This document shows positions 33,927 to 42,660 of a DNA stretch of 64,000 bases, piece by piece (within the stretch, counting starts at the first letter, position 1; each line of letters starts with the position of its first letter). The position numbers and the translations under genes are program-made. This stretch comes from Falsiroseomonas frigidaquae (lineage in GTDB: Bacteria; Pseudomonadota; Alphaproteobacteria; Acetobacterales; Acetobacteraceae), in the NCBI RefSeq assembly GCF_012163145.1, contig NZ_JAAVTX010000004.1, positions 620,001 to 684,000 on the forward strand. Direction: 5' to 3'. Below the pieces are notes generated by a model. The model did no database searches and was not told the DNA's origin. It was given only the letters and a program-made list of their open reading frames with translations.

Positions 33927-34324
33927 CCCGCATGGCTGGCCGCAGCATTCCCTTCTCCCCGGCCTCGCCGGATTCCGCCCCCTTCTGGCAGGCGGCCGGC
34001 GAAGGCCGGCTGCTGCTGCGCCGCTGCGAGGCCTGCAAGCGCGTGCATTGGTATCCACGCCCGATCTGCCCGCATTGCGGCGGCGCCACGGCATGGGAGG
34101 AAGCCTCCGGCCGCGGCACCATCTACAGCCACAGCGTGATGCGCCGTGCGCCGGAACCCTACGCCATCGCCTATGTGCGGCTGGAGGAGGGCACGACGAT
34201 GATGACGAACATCGTCGATTGCGACTTCGACGCCATCCATGTCGGCCAGCCCGTGCGCGTGGTCTTCGTGCCGCGCGATGGCGCGCCGCCGATGCCCATG
34301 TTCACGCCGGAGGCCGCCGCATGA
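33923..34324 (+). CDS. DUF35/OB-fold zinc-ribbon protein (acyl-CoA-associated)
   Basis: This 133-residue protein has a rubredoxin-like zinc ribbon (CEACKRVHWYPRPICPHCG, residues about 30-50) followed by an OB fold (GRGTIYSHSVMRRAPEP, MTNIVDCDFDAIHVGQPV). DUF35 proteins pair with thiolase-like partners, binding the acyl-CoA or completing an aldolase. The GTG start overlaps the thiolase-like stop (GTGA) and has GGAG at good spacing. Its stop overlaps the next gene by ATGA. Stoichiometric coupling with its neighbour is therefore likely. Confidence 0.88.
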   Translation: MTRMAGRSIPFSPASPDSAPFWQAAGEGRLLLRRCEACKRVHWYPRPICPHCGGATAWEEASGRGTIYSHSVMRRAPEPYAIAYVRLEEGTTMMTNIVDCDFDAIHVGQPVRVVFVPRDGAPPMPMFTPEAAA

Positions 34325-36411
34325 GCGAGCCGGTGCGGATGCGTATGGCGGCCGATGGCATCGCCGTGCTGACCCTCGACAACCCGCCGGTGAACACGCT
34401 GGCGACGCCGCTGCGCACGGCGCTGGACGCCGCGCTGCGGCGCTGCGGTGCCGATCCGGCGGTGCGCGGCATCGTGCTGGCCAGCGCCGGGCGCATGTTC
34501 AGCGCGGGCGCGGAGATGCGCGAATTCGGCAAGCCCCGCGTGCCGCCGCTGCTGCGCGACGTCATCGAGCTGATCGAGACGCTGGGCAAGCCGGTGGTGG
34601 CGGCGCTGCATGGCCGTGCGCTCGGCGGCGGGCTGGAACTGGCACTCGGCTGCCATGCGCGCGTCGCGGCACCCGGCACGCTGCTCGGCCTGCCGGAGGT
34701 CAAGCGCGGCATCCTGCCCGGCGGCGGCGGCACGCAGCGCCTGCCGCGCCTGGTGGGTGCCGAGGCCGCGCTGCGGATGATCGGGGGCGGCGAGCCGGTG
34801 ACGGCGGAGGCGGCGCTTGAGATGGGCCTGGTGGAGGCGGTGGCAGAGGGCGATCCGGCGGACGCCGCCTGCCGCTTCCTCGCCGCTGCCCTGGCGGAAG
34901 GCCGCCCCCTGCCGCTGGCGCGCGACCGCACCGCCCCGCACGACCCGCAGGCGCTGGCAGCCTCCATCGCGGAGGTCCGTAAGCGCGCCCGTGGCCAGGC
35001 GGCGCCGCAGGCCTGCGCCGAGGCCGTGCGCCTCGCCACCGAATTGCCGCTGGAGGAGGGCCTGGCGCGCGAGCGTGCGCTGTTCCAGGAGCTGGTGGAG
35101 GGCGAGCAGTCCCGCGCCCTGCGCCACCTGTTCTTCGCGGAGCGTGAGGCCCAGAAGGTGGCCGGCCTGCCGGCGGATATCGCGCCGCCGCCGGTGCGCC
35201 GCGCCGCGGTGATCGGGGCCGGCACCATGGGCGGCGGCATTGCCATGTGCTTCGCCAATGCGGGCATCCCCGTCACCGTCATCGACATGGATGCGGCCGC
35301 CCTGCAACGCGGCCTCGATCGATGCGCGCAGAATTGGCAGCGCACCGTGCAGGGCGGCCGGCTGGATCAGGCCGAGATGGACCGGCGCCGCGCGCTGCTG
35401 TCCGGCAGCACCGATCTCGCGGCCCTGGCCGGTGCGGATGTGGTGGTGGAGGCGGTGTTCGAGGATATGGCGCTGAAGCAGCGCATCTTCGCCGAGATCG
35501 ACCGCCTGGCCGATACTGGTGCGCTCCTCGCCTCCAACACCTCGACGCTCGACATCGACCGCATGGCGGCGGCGACGGCACGGCCGGGCGATGTGTTGGG
35601 CCTGCATTTCTTCAGCCCGGCCAATGTGATGAAGCTGCTGGAGATCGTCCGCGGCAAGGCGACCAGCGGCATGTCGCTCGCGCGCGGCGTGGCGCTCGGC
35701 GGGCTGCTCGGCAAGGTGCCGGTGGTGGTCGGCAATTGCGACGGCTTCGTCGCCAACCGCATGACCGGACGCCGCGGCGCGCAGGCCGAGCGCCTGTTGC
35801 AGGAAGGCGCCCTGCCGCAGCAGGTCGATGCCACGATGACGGAATTCGGCTACCCGATGGGTCCCTTCGCCGTGGGCGACCTGGCAGGCCTCGATATCGG
35901 CGCGGCGGCGCGGCGGCGGCGTGGCGCGGTCTTCCCGGTGGCGGATGCGCTGGTGGCCGCGGGGCGGCTCGGCCAGAAGACCGGCCGCGGCTACTACCGC
36001 TACGCCGAGGGCAGCCGCAAGGCGGAGCCGGACCCGGAGGTGGCGGCGCTGATCGCGCACGTGGCCGCCGAGCTCGGCGTGCCGCAGCGCAGCCATGACG
36101 CGACCGAAATCCGGGAGCGGCTGATCCTGCCCATGGTGAACGAAGGCGCGCGCGTTTTGGAGGAGGGCATCGCCGCCCGCGCCTCCGACATCGACGTGAT
36201 CTTCGTGCATGCCTTCGGCTGGCCCGCCTGGCGCGGCGGGCCGATGTTCTGGGCCGATGGGCTCGGGCTGGCGACGGTGCGCGACCGGCTGGCGCATTAC
36301 GCGGCGCTGACGGGGGACGAGACATTGCAACCCGCGCCGCTGATCCAGCGCCTGGCCGCCGTCGGCGGCAGTCTGCTGGGCGGCGTGCCGCGCGCCGGGG
36401 AGACCGCCTGA
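34321..36411 (+). CDS. Bifunctional enoyl-CoA hydratase / 3-hydroxyacyl-CoA dehydrogenase
   Basis: This 696-residue protein joins an N-terminal crotonase domain (residues 1-190, both catalytic Glu present in GGGLELAL and GLPEVKRG) to a 3-hydroxyacyl-CoA dehydrogenase (from about 290: AAVIGAGTMGGGIAMCFANAG, catalytic His in GLHFFSPANVMKLLE). Two C-terminal helical domains follow. It hydrates an enoyl-CoA and oxidises the product with NAD. This is the FadB/FadJ-like layout, shorter than E. coli FadB. It starts at the ATGA overlap with the DUF35 gene and ends in a TGATG junction with the acyl-CoA dehydrogenase. Confidence 0.92.
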   Translation: MSEPVRMRMAADGIAVLTLDNPPVNTLATPLRTALDAALRRCGADPAVRGIVLASAGRMFSAGAEMREFGKPRVPPLLRDVIELIETLGKPVVAALHGRALGGGLELALGCHARVAAPGTLLGLPEVKRGILPGGGGTQRLPRLVGAEAALRMIGGGEPVTAEAALEMGLVEAVAEGDPADAACRFLAAALAEGRPLPLARDRTAPHDPQALAASIAEVRKRARGQAAPQACAEAVRLATELPLEEGLARERALFQELVEGEQSRALRHLFFAEREAQKVAGLPADIAPPPVRRAAVIGAGTMGGGIAMCFANAGIPVTVIDMDAAALQRGLDRCAQNWQRTVQGGRLDQAEMDRRRALLSGSTDLAALAGADVVVEAVFEDMALKQRIFAEIDRLADTGALLASNTSTLDIDRMAAATARPGDVLGLHFFSPANVMKLLEIVRGKATSGMSLARGVALGGLLGKVPVVVGNCDGFVANRMTGRRGAQAERLLQEGALPQQVDATMTEFGYPMGPFAVGDLAGLDIGAAARRRRGAVFPVADALVAAGRLGQKTGRGYYRYAEGSRKAEPDPEVAALIAHVAAELGVPQRSHDATEIRERLILPMVNEGARVLEEGIAARASDIDVIFVHAFGWPAWRGGPMFWADGLGLATVRDRLAHYAALTGDETLQPAPLIQRLAAVGGSLLGGVPRAGETA

Positions 36412-37619
36412 TGGATCTGCGATTCACCGCGGAGGAACGTGCCTTCCGCGCCGAGGTGCGCGACTTCATCGAAGCCAACCTGCCACCCGAGACGCGCCAG
36501 CGCATGATCGAGGGCCGCGTGCCGACCAAGGCGCAGACGGTCGCCTGGCAGCGCATCCTGAACGCCCGCGGCTGGGCCGTGCCGGATTGGCCGGAGGAGC
36601 ATGGCGGCACCGGCTGGACCGCCGTCCAGCGCTACATCTTCCGCGAGGAGCTGCAGCAGACCCCGGCGCCGCAGCCGCTCGGCTTCAACACCAACATGAT
36701 CGGCCCCATCATCATCGCTTACGGGACGGAGGCGCAGAAGCAGCACTTCCTGCCGCGCATCCGCAACATCGATGACTGGTGGTGCCAGGGCTTCTCCGAG
36801 CCTGGTGCGGGTTCCGACCTCGCCTCATTGAAGACGCGCGCCGTGCGGGATGGCGACCATTATGTGGTGGATGGCCAGAAGACCTGGACCACCTACGCAC
36901 AGCACGCCGACTGGATCTTCTGCCTGGTCCGCACCAACCCGCAGGCGGTGAAGCGGCAGGAGGGAATTTCCTTCCTGCTGATCGACATGCGAAGCCCCGG
37001 CATCACGGTGCGGCCCATCATCACCATCGATGGTGGGCATGAGGTGAACGAGGTCTTTTTCGACAATGTCCGCGTACCCGTCAGCAATCTGGTGGGCGAG
37101 GAGAATCGCGGATGGGACTGCGCCAAGCTGCTGCTCGGCCATGAACGCACCGGTGCGGCACGCGTCGGCGTCAGCAAGGAAAGGTTGCGGCGGCTGAAGT
37201 TCATGGCGGGCGAGGCGACGGAGAATGGCCGCCCGCTGATCGAGCAGCAGCGCATCAGGGAGAAGATCGTCGGCATCGAGGTGGAGCTGAAGGCGCTGGA
37301 AATGACGGTGCTGCGCGTACTGGCCGGCGGCCGCCGCGCCGGGGAATCGCGGCAGGCGGATCCGGCCTCCTCCATCCTGAAGCTGCGTGGATCCGAGATC
37401 GCACAATCCATCACGGAGCTGATGATGGAAGTCGCCGGTCCCTACGGCCTGGCGGCACCAGGCGACGCTGATGCGGAAGGCAGCAATGCGCCGGAGCTGA
37501 TGCCCGACTGGGCGCGCAGCGCCGCGCCGCTCTATTTCAACTGGCGCAAGCTCTCGATCTTCGGCGGTACGAACGAGATCCAGCGGCAGATCATGGCCAA
37601 GGCCTTCATGGGACTCTGA
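36411..37619 (+). CDS. Acyl-CoA dehydrogenase, subunit/enzyme 1
   Basis: This 402-residue protein has the acyl-CoA dehydrogenase fold: N-terminal helices, FAD-contact QGFSEPGAGSDLASLKTRA, WTTYAQHADWIFCLVRT and the C-terminal FGGTNEIQRQIMAKAFMGL signature. It introduces an alpha,beta double bond into an acyl-CoA with FAD. Its start shares one base with the previous stop, and a second dehydrogenase follows after three bases. Such adjacent, unequal pairs often form heteromeric enzymes on bulky substrates such as steroid or alicyclic acyl-CoAs. Confidence 0.93.
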   Translation: MDLRFTAEERAFRAEVRDFIEANLPPETRQRMIEGRVPTKAQTVAWQRILNARGWAVPDWPEEHGGTGWTAVQRYIFREELQQTPAPQPLGFNTNMIGPIIIAYGTEAQKQHFLPRIRNIDDWWCQGFSEPGAGSDLASLKTRAVRDGDHYVVDGQKTWTTYAQHADWIFCLVRTNPQAVKRQEGISFLLIDMRSPGITVRPIITIDGGHEVNEVFFDNVRVPVSNLVGEENRGWDCAKLLLGHERTGAARVGVSKERLRRLKFMAGEATENGRPLIEQQRIREKIVGIEVELKALEMTVLRVLAGGRRAGESRQADPASSILKLRGSEIAQSITELMMEVAGPYGLAAPGDADAEGSNAPELMPDWARSAAPLYFNWRKLSIFGGTNEIQRQIMAKAFMGL

Positions 37620-37622
37620 CGC

Positions 37623-38759
37623 ATGGATTTCGACCTGACGGAGGAACAGCGGTTGCTGCAGTCCAATCTGCGGCGCCTGCTGGCCGATCACTATGGCTTC
37701 AACCGCCGCGCCAACTACCAGGCGGAGGCGCCGGGCTGGAGCCGCGCGATGTGGGGCCGCTACGCCGAGCTCGGCCTGCTGGGCCTGCCCTTCGCCGAGG
37801 CGGATGGCGGCTTTGGCGGCGGCCCGGTGGAGACGATGCTGGTGGCGGAGGCGCTGGGCGAGGTGCTGGCGCTGGAGCCCTGGCTCAGCACGGTCGTGCT
37901 CGGCGGCGGGCTGCTGCGCCACGGCGGCGACGCGGCGCTGCGCCAGCGCATGGTGCCCGCCATTGCGGCCGGCGAGGCGCTGCTTGCCTTCGCCCAGGCC
38001 GAGCCGCAATCCCGCTACAGCCTGTCCGACATCACCACCACGGCGCGGCGCGACGGCGATGGCTGGGTGCTGGAAGGCCGCAAGAGCGTTGTGCTGCACG
38101 GCGACACGGCGGATTGGCTGCTGGTGACCGCGCGTTGTGCCGGGGCGCGGCATGATCGCGGCGGCATCGGCGTCTTCCTGCTGCGCGGCGATGCGCCGGG
38201 CGTGCTGCGTCAGGGCTACTCCATGGTCGATGGCCAGCGCGGCGCGGAGATCACCCTCTCCGCCGCGCGCGCCGAGGCGGTGCTGGGCGAGGCGGAGGAT
38301 GGGCTGGCGCTGGTCGAGCGTGTGGTGGATGAGGCGATGGCTGCGCTGGCCGCCGAGGCGGTCGGCACCATGTCCGCCCTGCATGCGATGACGCTGGACT
38401 ACCTGAAGACACGCAAGCAGTTCGGCGCGCCGATCGGCAGCTTCCAGGTGCTGCAGCATCGTGCCTCCGACATGATGGTGGCGCTGGAACAGGCGCGCAG
38501 CATGGCGATGTACGCGACAATGATGCTGGATGAGCCGGCCGCGGCGCGGCGCGCGGCGCTCTCCGCCGTGAAGGTGCAGATCGGCCGCTCCGCGCGGCTG
38601 ATCGGCCAGCAGGCGGTGCAGATGCATGGCGGCATCGGCATCGCCACCGAATACGCCGCCGGCCACGCCTTCAAGCGGCTGGCCGCGATCGACACGACCT
38701 TCGGTGATGCCGACCACCATCTGCGCGCGTTGGCGGCGGAGGTCTCCACCGCCGCCTGA
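37623..38759 (+). CDS. Acyl-CoA dehydrogenase, subunit/enzyme 2
   Basis: This 378-residue protein is an acyl-CoA dehydrogenase relative with a shorter, less conserved FAD region (FAQAEPQSRYSLSDITTTARRDGDGWVLEGRK). Its C-terminus reads QMHGGIGIATEYAAGHAFKR, where typical enzymes have MHGGxGYTxEY. It lacks the terminal GGTNEIQ motif present in its partner, as expected if the two share FAD and catalytic residues in a heterotetramer. The partnership is inference from spacing and complementary motifs. Confidence 0.9.
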   Translation: MDFDLTEEQRLLQSNLRRLLADHYGFNRRANYQAEAPGWSRAMWGRYAELGLLGLPFAEADGGFGGGPVETMLVAEALGEVLALEPWLSTVVLGGGLLRHGGDAALRQRMVPAIAAGEALLAFAQAEPQSRYSLSDITTTARRDGDGWVLEGRKSVVLHGDTADWLLVTARCAGARHDRGGIGVFLLRGDAPGVLRQGYSMVDGQRGAEITLSAARAEAVLGEAEDGLALVERVVDEAMAALAAEAVGTMSALHAMTLDYLKTRKQFGAPIGSFQVLQHRASDMMVALEQARSMAMYATMMLDEPAAARRAALSAVKVQIGRSARLIGQQAVQMHGGIGIATEYAAGHAFKRLAAIDTTFGDADHHLRALAAEVSTAA

Positions 38760-38782
38760 CGCGTCCGAGCAAGGAGGAAACG

Positions 38783-39760
38783 ATGAAAAACATCACAACG
38801 AATCTGACGCGACGCGGCGTGCTGGCCGCGGCGGCCGGCGGCCTGGCCCTGCCGGCTCTGGCGCAGCCGCGCGCCGGCTTCCCCAACCGTCCGGTCCGCA
38901 TCTTCGCCGCCTGGGCGCCAGGCCCCAATGTCTATACGCGGGTGTTGGCGGATCTGGTCGGGCCGAAGCTGGGCCAGCCGGTGGTGATCGAGAACCGCGC
39001 CGGCGCCAATGGCACGCTGGCGGCACGTGCTGTGTCGTCGGAGCCGGCGGATGGACACACGCTGGCGCAGATCCCGGGCTCCGTCTTCCGCGTGCCCTAT
39101 ATGATGCCGCGCATGCCCTATGATCCGGTGGAGGATTTCACCTACATCATCTGCCTCACCGGCTATACCTTCGGTCTGGTCGTGCGCGCGGATTCACCGC
39201 ACAGGACATGGGCGGATTTTGTCGCGGCCACCAAGCGCCAGCCCGGGCGCATCTCCTACGGCTCGCCTGGCGTCGGCACCGAATCGCATGTGGTGATGGA
39301 CCGCATCGCGGAGATCGAGAAGGTCGAATGGCTGCATGCGCCGTATCGCGGTGGCAGCGAGCTGACCAGCGCGCTGCTCAGCGGCACGATCGATGCGGTG
39401 GCAACCGCCAGCCACTGGTCCTCCCTGGTGCTGGACGGAAGGCTGCGGCTGCTGAATGTGTGGACGCCCGAGCGCATCGCCCGCTACCCGGATGCGCCGA
39501 CGCTGAAGGATCTCGGCTACGACATCGTCGCCACATCGCCCTATGGCCTGGCCGGGCCGAAGGGCATGGATCCCGGCGTCGTGAAGGTGCTGCACGACGC
39601 CTTCAAGGAGGCGCTCTACCATCCGGACTCGTTGGCCTATCTGCAGGGGCTCGACCAGCCGGTGATGTACATGGACAGCGCCGCCTATACCGATTTCGCG
39701 CGCCGGCAGGTGGTCAAGGAACAGGCCATCGTGCAGCGCCTGAACCTGCGGATCGAATGA
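38783..39760 (+). CDS. Bug/TctC-family periplasmic solute-binding receptor
   Basis: This 325-residue protein has a signal peptide (TRRGVLAAAAGGLALPALA before QPRAGFP) and the motifs VRIFAAWAPGPNVYTRV (glycine loop altered from PAGG to APGPN), GQPVVIENRAGANG, PADGHTL and APYRGGSELTSAL. It lies within the CoA-pathway operon between the dehydrogenases and the acyl-CoA synthetase, and overlaps the latter by ATGA. Its ligand is probably the free acid that the synthetase activates. Confidence 0.93.
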   Translation: MKNITTNLTRRGVLAAAAGGLALPALAQPRAGFPNRPVRIFAAWAPGPNVYTRVLADLVGPKLGQPVVIENRAGANGTLAARAVSSEPADGHTLAQIPGSVFRVPYMMPRMPYDPVEDFTYIICLTGYTFGLVVRADSPHRTWADFVAATKRQPGRISYGSPGVGTESHVVMDRIAEIEKVEWLHAPYRGGSELTSALLSGTIDAVATASHWSSLVLDGRLRLLNVWTPERIARYPDAPTLKDLGYDIVATSPYGLAGPKGMDPGVVKVLHDAFKEALYHPDSLAYLQGLDQPVMYMDSAAYTDFARRQVVKEQAIVQRLNLRIE

Positions 39761-41874
39761 GCGTGGACACCATCCTGGAGCAGGCGGCACGGCCGCAAGG
39801 GCTGGATGCGCTGTTCCGGCCGCGCAGCATCGCGGTGCTGGGGGCTTCGAGCGACCCGCGCAAGATCGGCGGCAGGCCGGTGGACTACCTGCTGCGGGGC
39901 GGCTTCACGGGCGCCATCTATCCGGTGAACCCGGCGCAGCCCACCGTCCAGGGCCTGCCCGCATTCGCCACGCTGGAGGATCTGCCCGCCCCGGCCGATC
40001 TCGTCGTCATCGCCCTGCCGGCGCGCATGGCGGAGGAGGCGGTGGAGTCCTGCATCCGCTGCGGCGCCGGCGCCATCCTGATGTTCACCTCCGGCTTCGG
40101 GGAGGTGGATGAGGAAGGGCGCGCGCGGCAGGCGGCGATGGCGGCGCGCTGCCGGCAGGCCGGCATCCGCATGCTGGGGCCCAATTGCCTCGGCCTTTTC
40201 AATCCGGCGGATGGCGTGTTCTGCACCTTCTCGGCCTCCCTGCAGGGCACTTGGCCGAAGCCGGGCGGCATCGCCATCGCCAGCCAGAGCGGCGCCTTCG
40301 GTACCTATTGCTACACGCTGCTGCACCAGCGCGGCGCCGGCATCAGCCACTTCGTCGCCACGGGCAATGAGGCGGATGTGGATGTCGCCGCCTGCATCGC
40401 CTGGTTCGCCGAGGATCCGGCGACGCAGGTTATCGTCATCTCCATCGAGGGCTGCCGCGACGGGGCGCGGATGCGCGCGGCGCTGGCCCTGGCGGCGGCG
40501 CGCGGCAAGCCGGTGGTGGCGATGAAGGTCGGCACCTCCGCACTCGGCGCGGATGCCGCGGCGTCCCATACCGGCGCGCTGGCCGGCACCGATGCGGCCT
40601 ATGACGCCGCCTTTGCCGAGGCGGGCGTGCATCGCGCGCAGTCGATCGAGGAAATGGTGGATGTCGCGCTGGCCTGTGCCGCCGGCGTCTTTCCGCCGGG
40701 AAACCGGCTCGGCGTCATCACCATCTCGGGCGGCGTCGGCGTGCTGCTGGCGGACCATGCGGAGGCACGCGGGCTGGACATGCCGGCGCTGCCCGCGGCG
40801 GCACAGTCCCGCATCCTCGAACTGGTGCCCTTTGCCAATCCGCGCAACCCGGTGGATGCCACCGCGCAGGTGGTGAACGACCGCACGCTGCTCGGCCGCA
40901 TGATCGACATCATGATGGAGGGCGATGGCTTCGACATCGTCATCGCCTTCCTGGCGCTGATGGGGCTGAGCGAGCGGGCGATGGAGACGCTGCGCCCGAT
41001 GCTCGCCAGGCTGCGCGCCGCGCATCCGGACAAGCTCTTCATCCTGTGCTTCGTCTGCCCGCCGGCGACGCGGCTGGAGCTGGAGGCGCTGGGCTTCCTG
41101 GTGATCGAGGATCCGAGCCGCGCGGCGACGGTGGCCGGCGCCCTGGCACGATTGCGCGCCCGCCCCGCCGCACTGCCGGCCGCGCCGCTGCCGCCGGCAC
41201 TTCCCCTGCCGTCCGGCCCGCTGGACGAGGCCGCGGCAAAGCGCCTGCTGACCGACGCCGGAATTCGCTTCGCGCCTGAACGCACCGCCCGCAGCACGGA
41301 GGAAGCGGTGGCGGCGGCCGAGGCGCTTGGCTTCCCGGTGGCGCTTAAGGTGCTCTCAGCCGATCTCGCGCATAAATCCGATGTCGGTGGCGTGCGGCTG
41401 AACCTACGCGACGCGGCGGAGGTTGCTAGCGCCTGGGAGGCGATGATGCGGGAGGTCGCGGCCAAGGCGCCGCAGGCCCGGCTGGATGGGGCGCTGGTGG
41501 CGCCCATGGTCACCGGCGGCGTGGAGACGGTGCTGGGCGTCACCATCGACCCGGTCTTCGGCCCGCTGGTGATGTTCGGCCTCGGCGGTGTCTTCGTCGA
41601 GGTGTTCCGCGACGTGGTCTTCCGCCTGGCACCGCTGACGCGGGAGGCGGCGCTGGCGCAGCTGCACGGCATTCGCGGCCTGCCGCTGCTGCAGGGCGCG
41701 CGCGGCCGTCCACCGATGGATCTGCAGGCGCTGGCGGCTGCGCTGGTGGCGCTTTCCGACTTCGCCCTGCGGCACCGGGATGCGCTGGCGAGCGTCGAGA
41801 TCAATCCCTTCATCGCGCTGCCGCAGGGTGGCGTCGCGGTGGATGCGGTGATCCTGCGGCGCGAAGCCGGTTGA
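39757..41874 (+). CDS. ADP-forming acyl/acetate-CoA ligase family protein
   Basis: This 705-residue fused protein has a CoA-binding Rossmann domain (FRPRSIAVLGASSDPRKIGGRPVDYL), succinyl-CoA-synthetase-like domains with the phospho-His loop ASHTGALAG and SQSGAFGTYCY, and a C-terminal ATP-grasp domain (from about 500: GFPVALKVLSADLAHKSDVGGV, VEINPF). It forms or cleaves acyl-CoA using ATP/ADP. It overlaps the Bug gene by ATGA and ends the operon. The likely role is activation of an imported acid, or recovery of energy from an acyl-CoA product. Confidence 0.92.
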   Translation: MSVDTILEQAARPQGLDALFRPRSIAVLGASSDPRKIGGRPVDYLLRGGFTGAIYPVNPAQPTVQGLPAFATLEDLPAPADLVVIALPARMAEEAVESCIRCGAGAILMFTSGFGEVDEEGRARQAAMAARCRQAGIRMLGPNCLGLFNPADGVFCTFSASLQGTWPKPGGIAIASQSGAFGTYCYTLLHQRGAGISHFVATGNEADVDVAACIAWFAEDPATQVIVISIEGCRDGARMRAALALAAARGKPVVAMKVGTSALGADAAASHTGALAGTDAAYDAAFAEAGVHRAQSIEEMVDVALACAAGVFPPGNRLGVITISGGVGVLLADHAEARGLDMPALPAAAQSRILELVPFANPRNPVDATAQVVNDRTLLGRMIDIMMEGDGFDIVIAFLALMGLSERAMETLRPMLARLRAAHPDKLFILCFVCPPATRLELEALGFLVIEDPSRAATVAGALARLRARPAALPAAPLPPALPLPSGPLDEAAAKRLLTDAGIRFAPERTARSTEEAVAAAEALGFPVALKVLSADLAHKSDVGGVRLNLRDAAEVASAWEAMMREVAAKAPQARLDGALVAPMVTGGVETVLGVTIDPVFGPLVMFGLGGVFVEVFRDVVFRLAPLTREAALAQLHGIRGLPLLQGARGRPPMDLQALAAALVALSDFALRHRDALASVEINPFIALPQGGVAVDAVILRREAG

Positions 41875-41878
41875 CAGC

Positions 41879-41915
41879 GCCGGCCCGCCGCCGCAAGGGT
41901 CCGCGCCGGGCCGGC
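41879..41915 (+). terminator. Stem-loop after the acyl-CoA ligase gene
   Basis: Nine-base arms GCCGGCCCG (41879-41887) and CGGGCCGGC (41907-41915) with a 19-base loop lie between the ligase stop and the TetR start. They could separate the regulator from the upstream operon. The long loop makes this weak. Confidence 0.35.
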
Positions 41916-41949
41916 TGAGATCGGTCAAGGCCGGATAACCGGAAAGCCC

Positions 41950-42576
41950 ATGGAAGACCTCAGCGAGCTTCTCAGCCTCAGCGCATCGCAAAGCCCGCCG
42001 CCGGAACGGATGCTGCAGATCCTGACCGCGGCGGCCAAGCTGTTCGCCACGCAGGGCTTCGACCGCACCTCGATGCGCGACATCGCGCAGGAATGCGGAA
42101 TCTCCAAGGCCACGCTGTACCACTACTTCCCGGACAAGGATTCCATCATCCGGCCGATGGTGATGGGCACCACGCGGTCCATTTTCCAGCACGTCTCCGC
42201 GCTGGACGATCCGGAGCGGCCGCCGCTGGAGCGCCTGCGGACGCTGATGGTGGAGACGGCGACCTTTTTCGAGCGCTATCGCTGGGCCTGGATCGCCGGA
42301 TCCGCCATCTTCTGGAACGATCCGCAGGTCCGCCGCCGCAAGCAGCGCCTGGAATGGCGCGACCGGTATGAGACGCTGCTGCGCAGCATCATCGAGGAAG
42401 CCATCCGCCGCGGCGATATGCGGCCGATGGATGTGGCGCTGGCCGGGCGGCTGGTGGCCAGCACGCTGAGCTGGTTGCCCCGCTGGTACAACCCGGAGGG
42501 TCCGCTGACCGCGCCCGAGATCGCCGACCAGTTCTACGGCATGATCGTCGCCGGCTTCATGCCCCGCCCCGGCTGA
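41950..42576 (+). CDS. TetR/AcrR family transcriptional regulator
   Basis: This 208-residue protein has a TetR helix-turn-helix (residues about 20-65: ILTAAAKLFATQGFDRTSMRDIAQECGISKATLYHYF). An all-helical ligand domain has a region rich in aromatic residues (RYRWAWIAGSAIFW). It sits between two CoA-pathway operons. Three copies of a 20-base palindrome flank it at a distance (32638, 42617, 45544), fitting an acyl-CoA- or acid-responsive repressor of those genes. It has no copy of the palindrome directly upstream, so it may not be autoregulated. Confidence 0.9.
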   Translation: MEDLSELLSLSASQSPPPERMLQILTAAAKLFATQGFDRTSMRDIAQECGISKATLYHYFPDKDSIIRPMVMGTTRSIFQHVSALDDPERPPLERLRTLMVETATFFERYRWAWIAGSAIFWNDPQVRRRKQRLEWRDRYETLLRSIIEEAIRRGDMRPMDVALAGRLVASTLSWLPRWYNPEGPLTAPEIADQFYGMIVAGFMPRPG

Positions 42577-42616
42577 ACGCGCCCCTCTTGCCAAGGCGGC
42601 GCGGCTGCGCGCCTAA

Positions 42617-42636
42617 TCGACCGACCGGTCGGTCGA
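42617..42636. promoter_or_regulatory. TetR operator candidate, site 2 (perfect palindrome)
   Basis: TCGACCGACCGGTCGGTCGA is a perfect 20-base palindrome. It lies 40 bases past the TetR stop and 24 bases before the CoA-transferase start, where it would overlap promoter or leader. Its near-copies at 32638 and 45544 make this the reference site for the proposed regulon. Confidence 0.75.
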
Positions 42637-42660
42637 AGCCCGGAGCAAGGGAGGTTGTGG

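Noticed and set aside
34171-36330. A 719-residue open frame on the minus strand
   Set aside because: It is antisense to the bifunctional hydratase/dehydrogenase gene; composition is Arg/His/Gln-rich and shows no recognisable domain.
36825-38720. A 631-residue open frame on the minus strand
   Set aside because: It is antisense to the two acyl-CoA dehydrogenase genes and lacks motifs, so it is a shadow frame.
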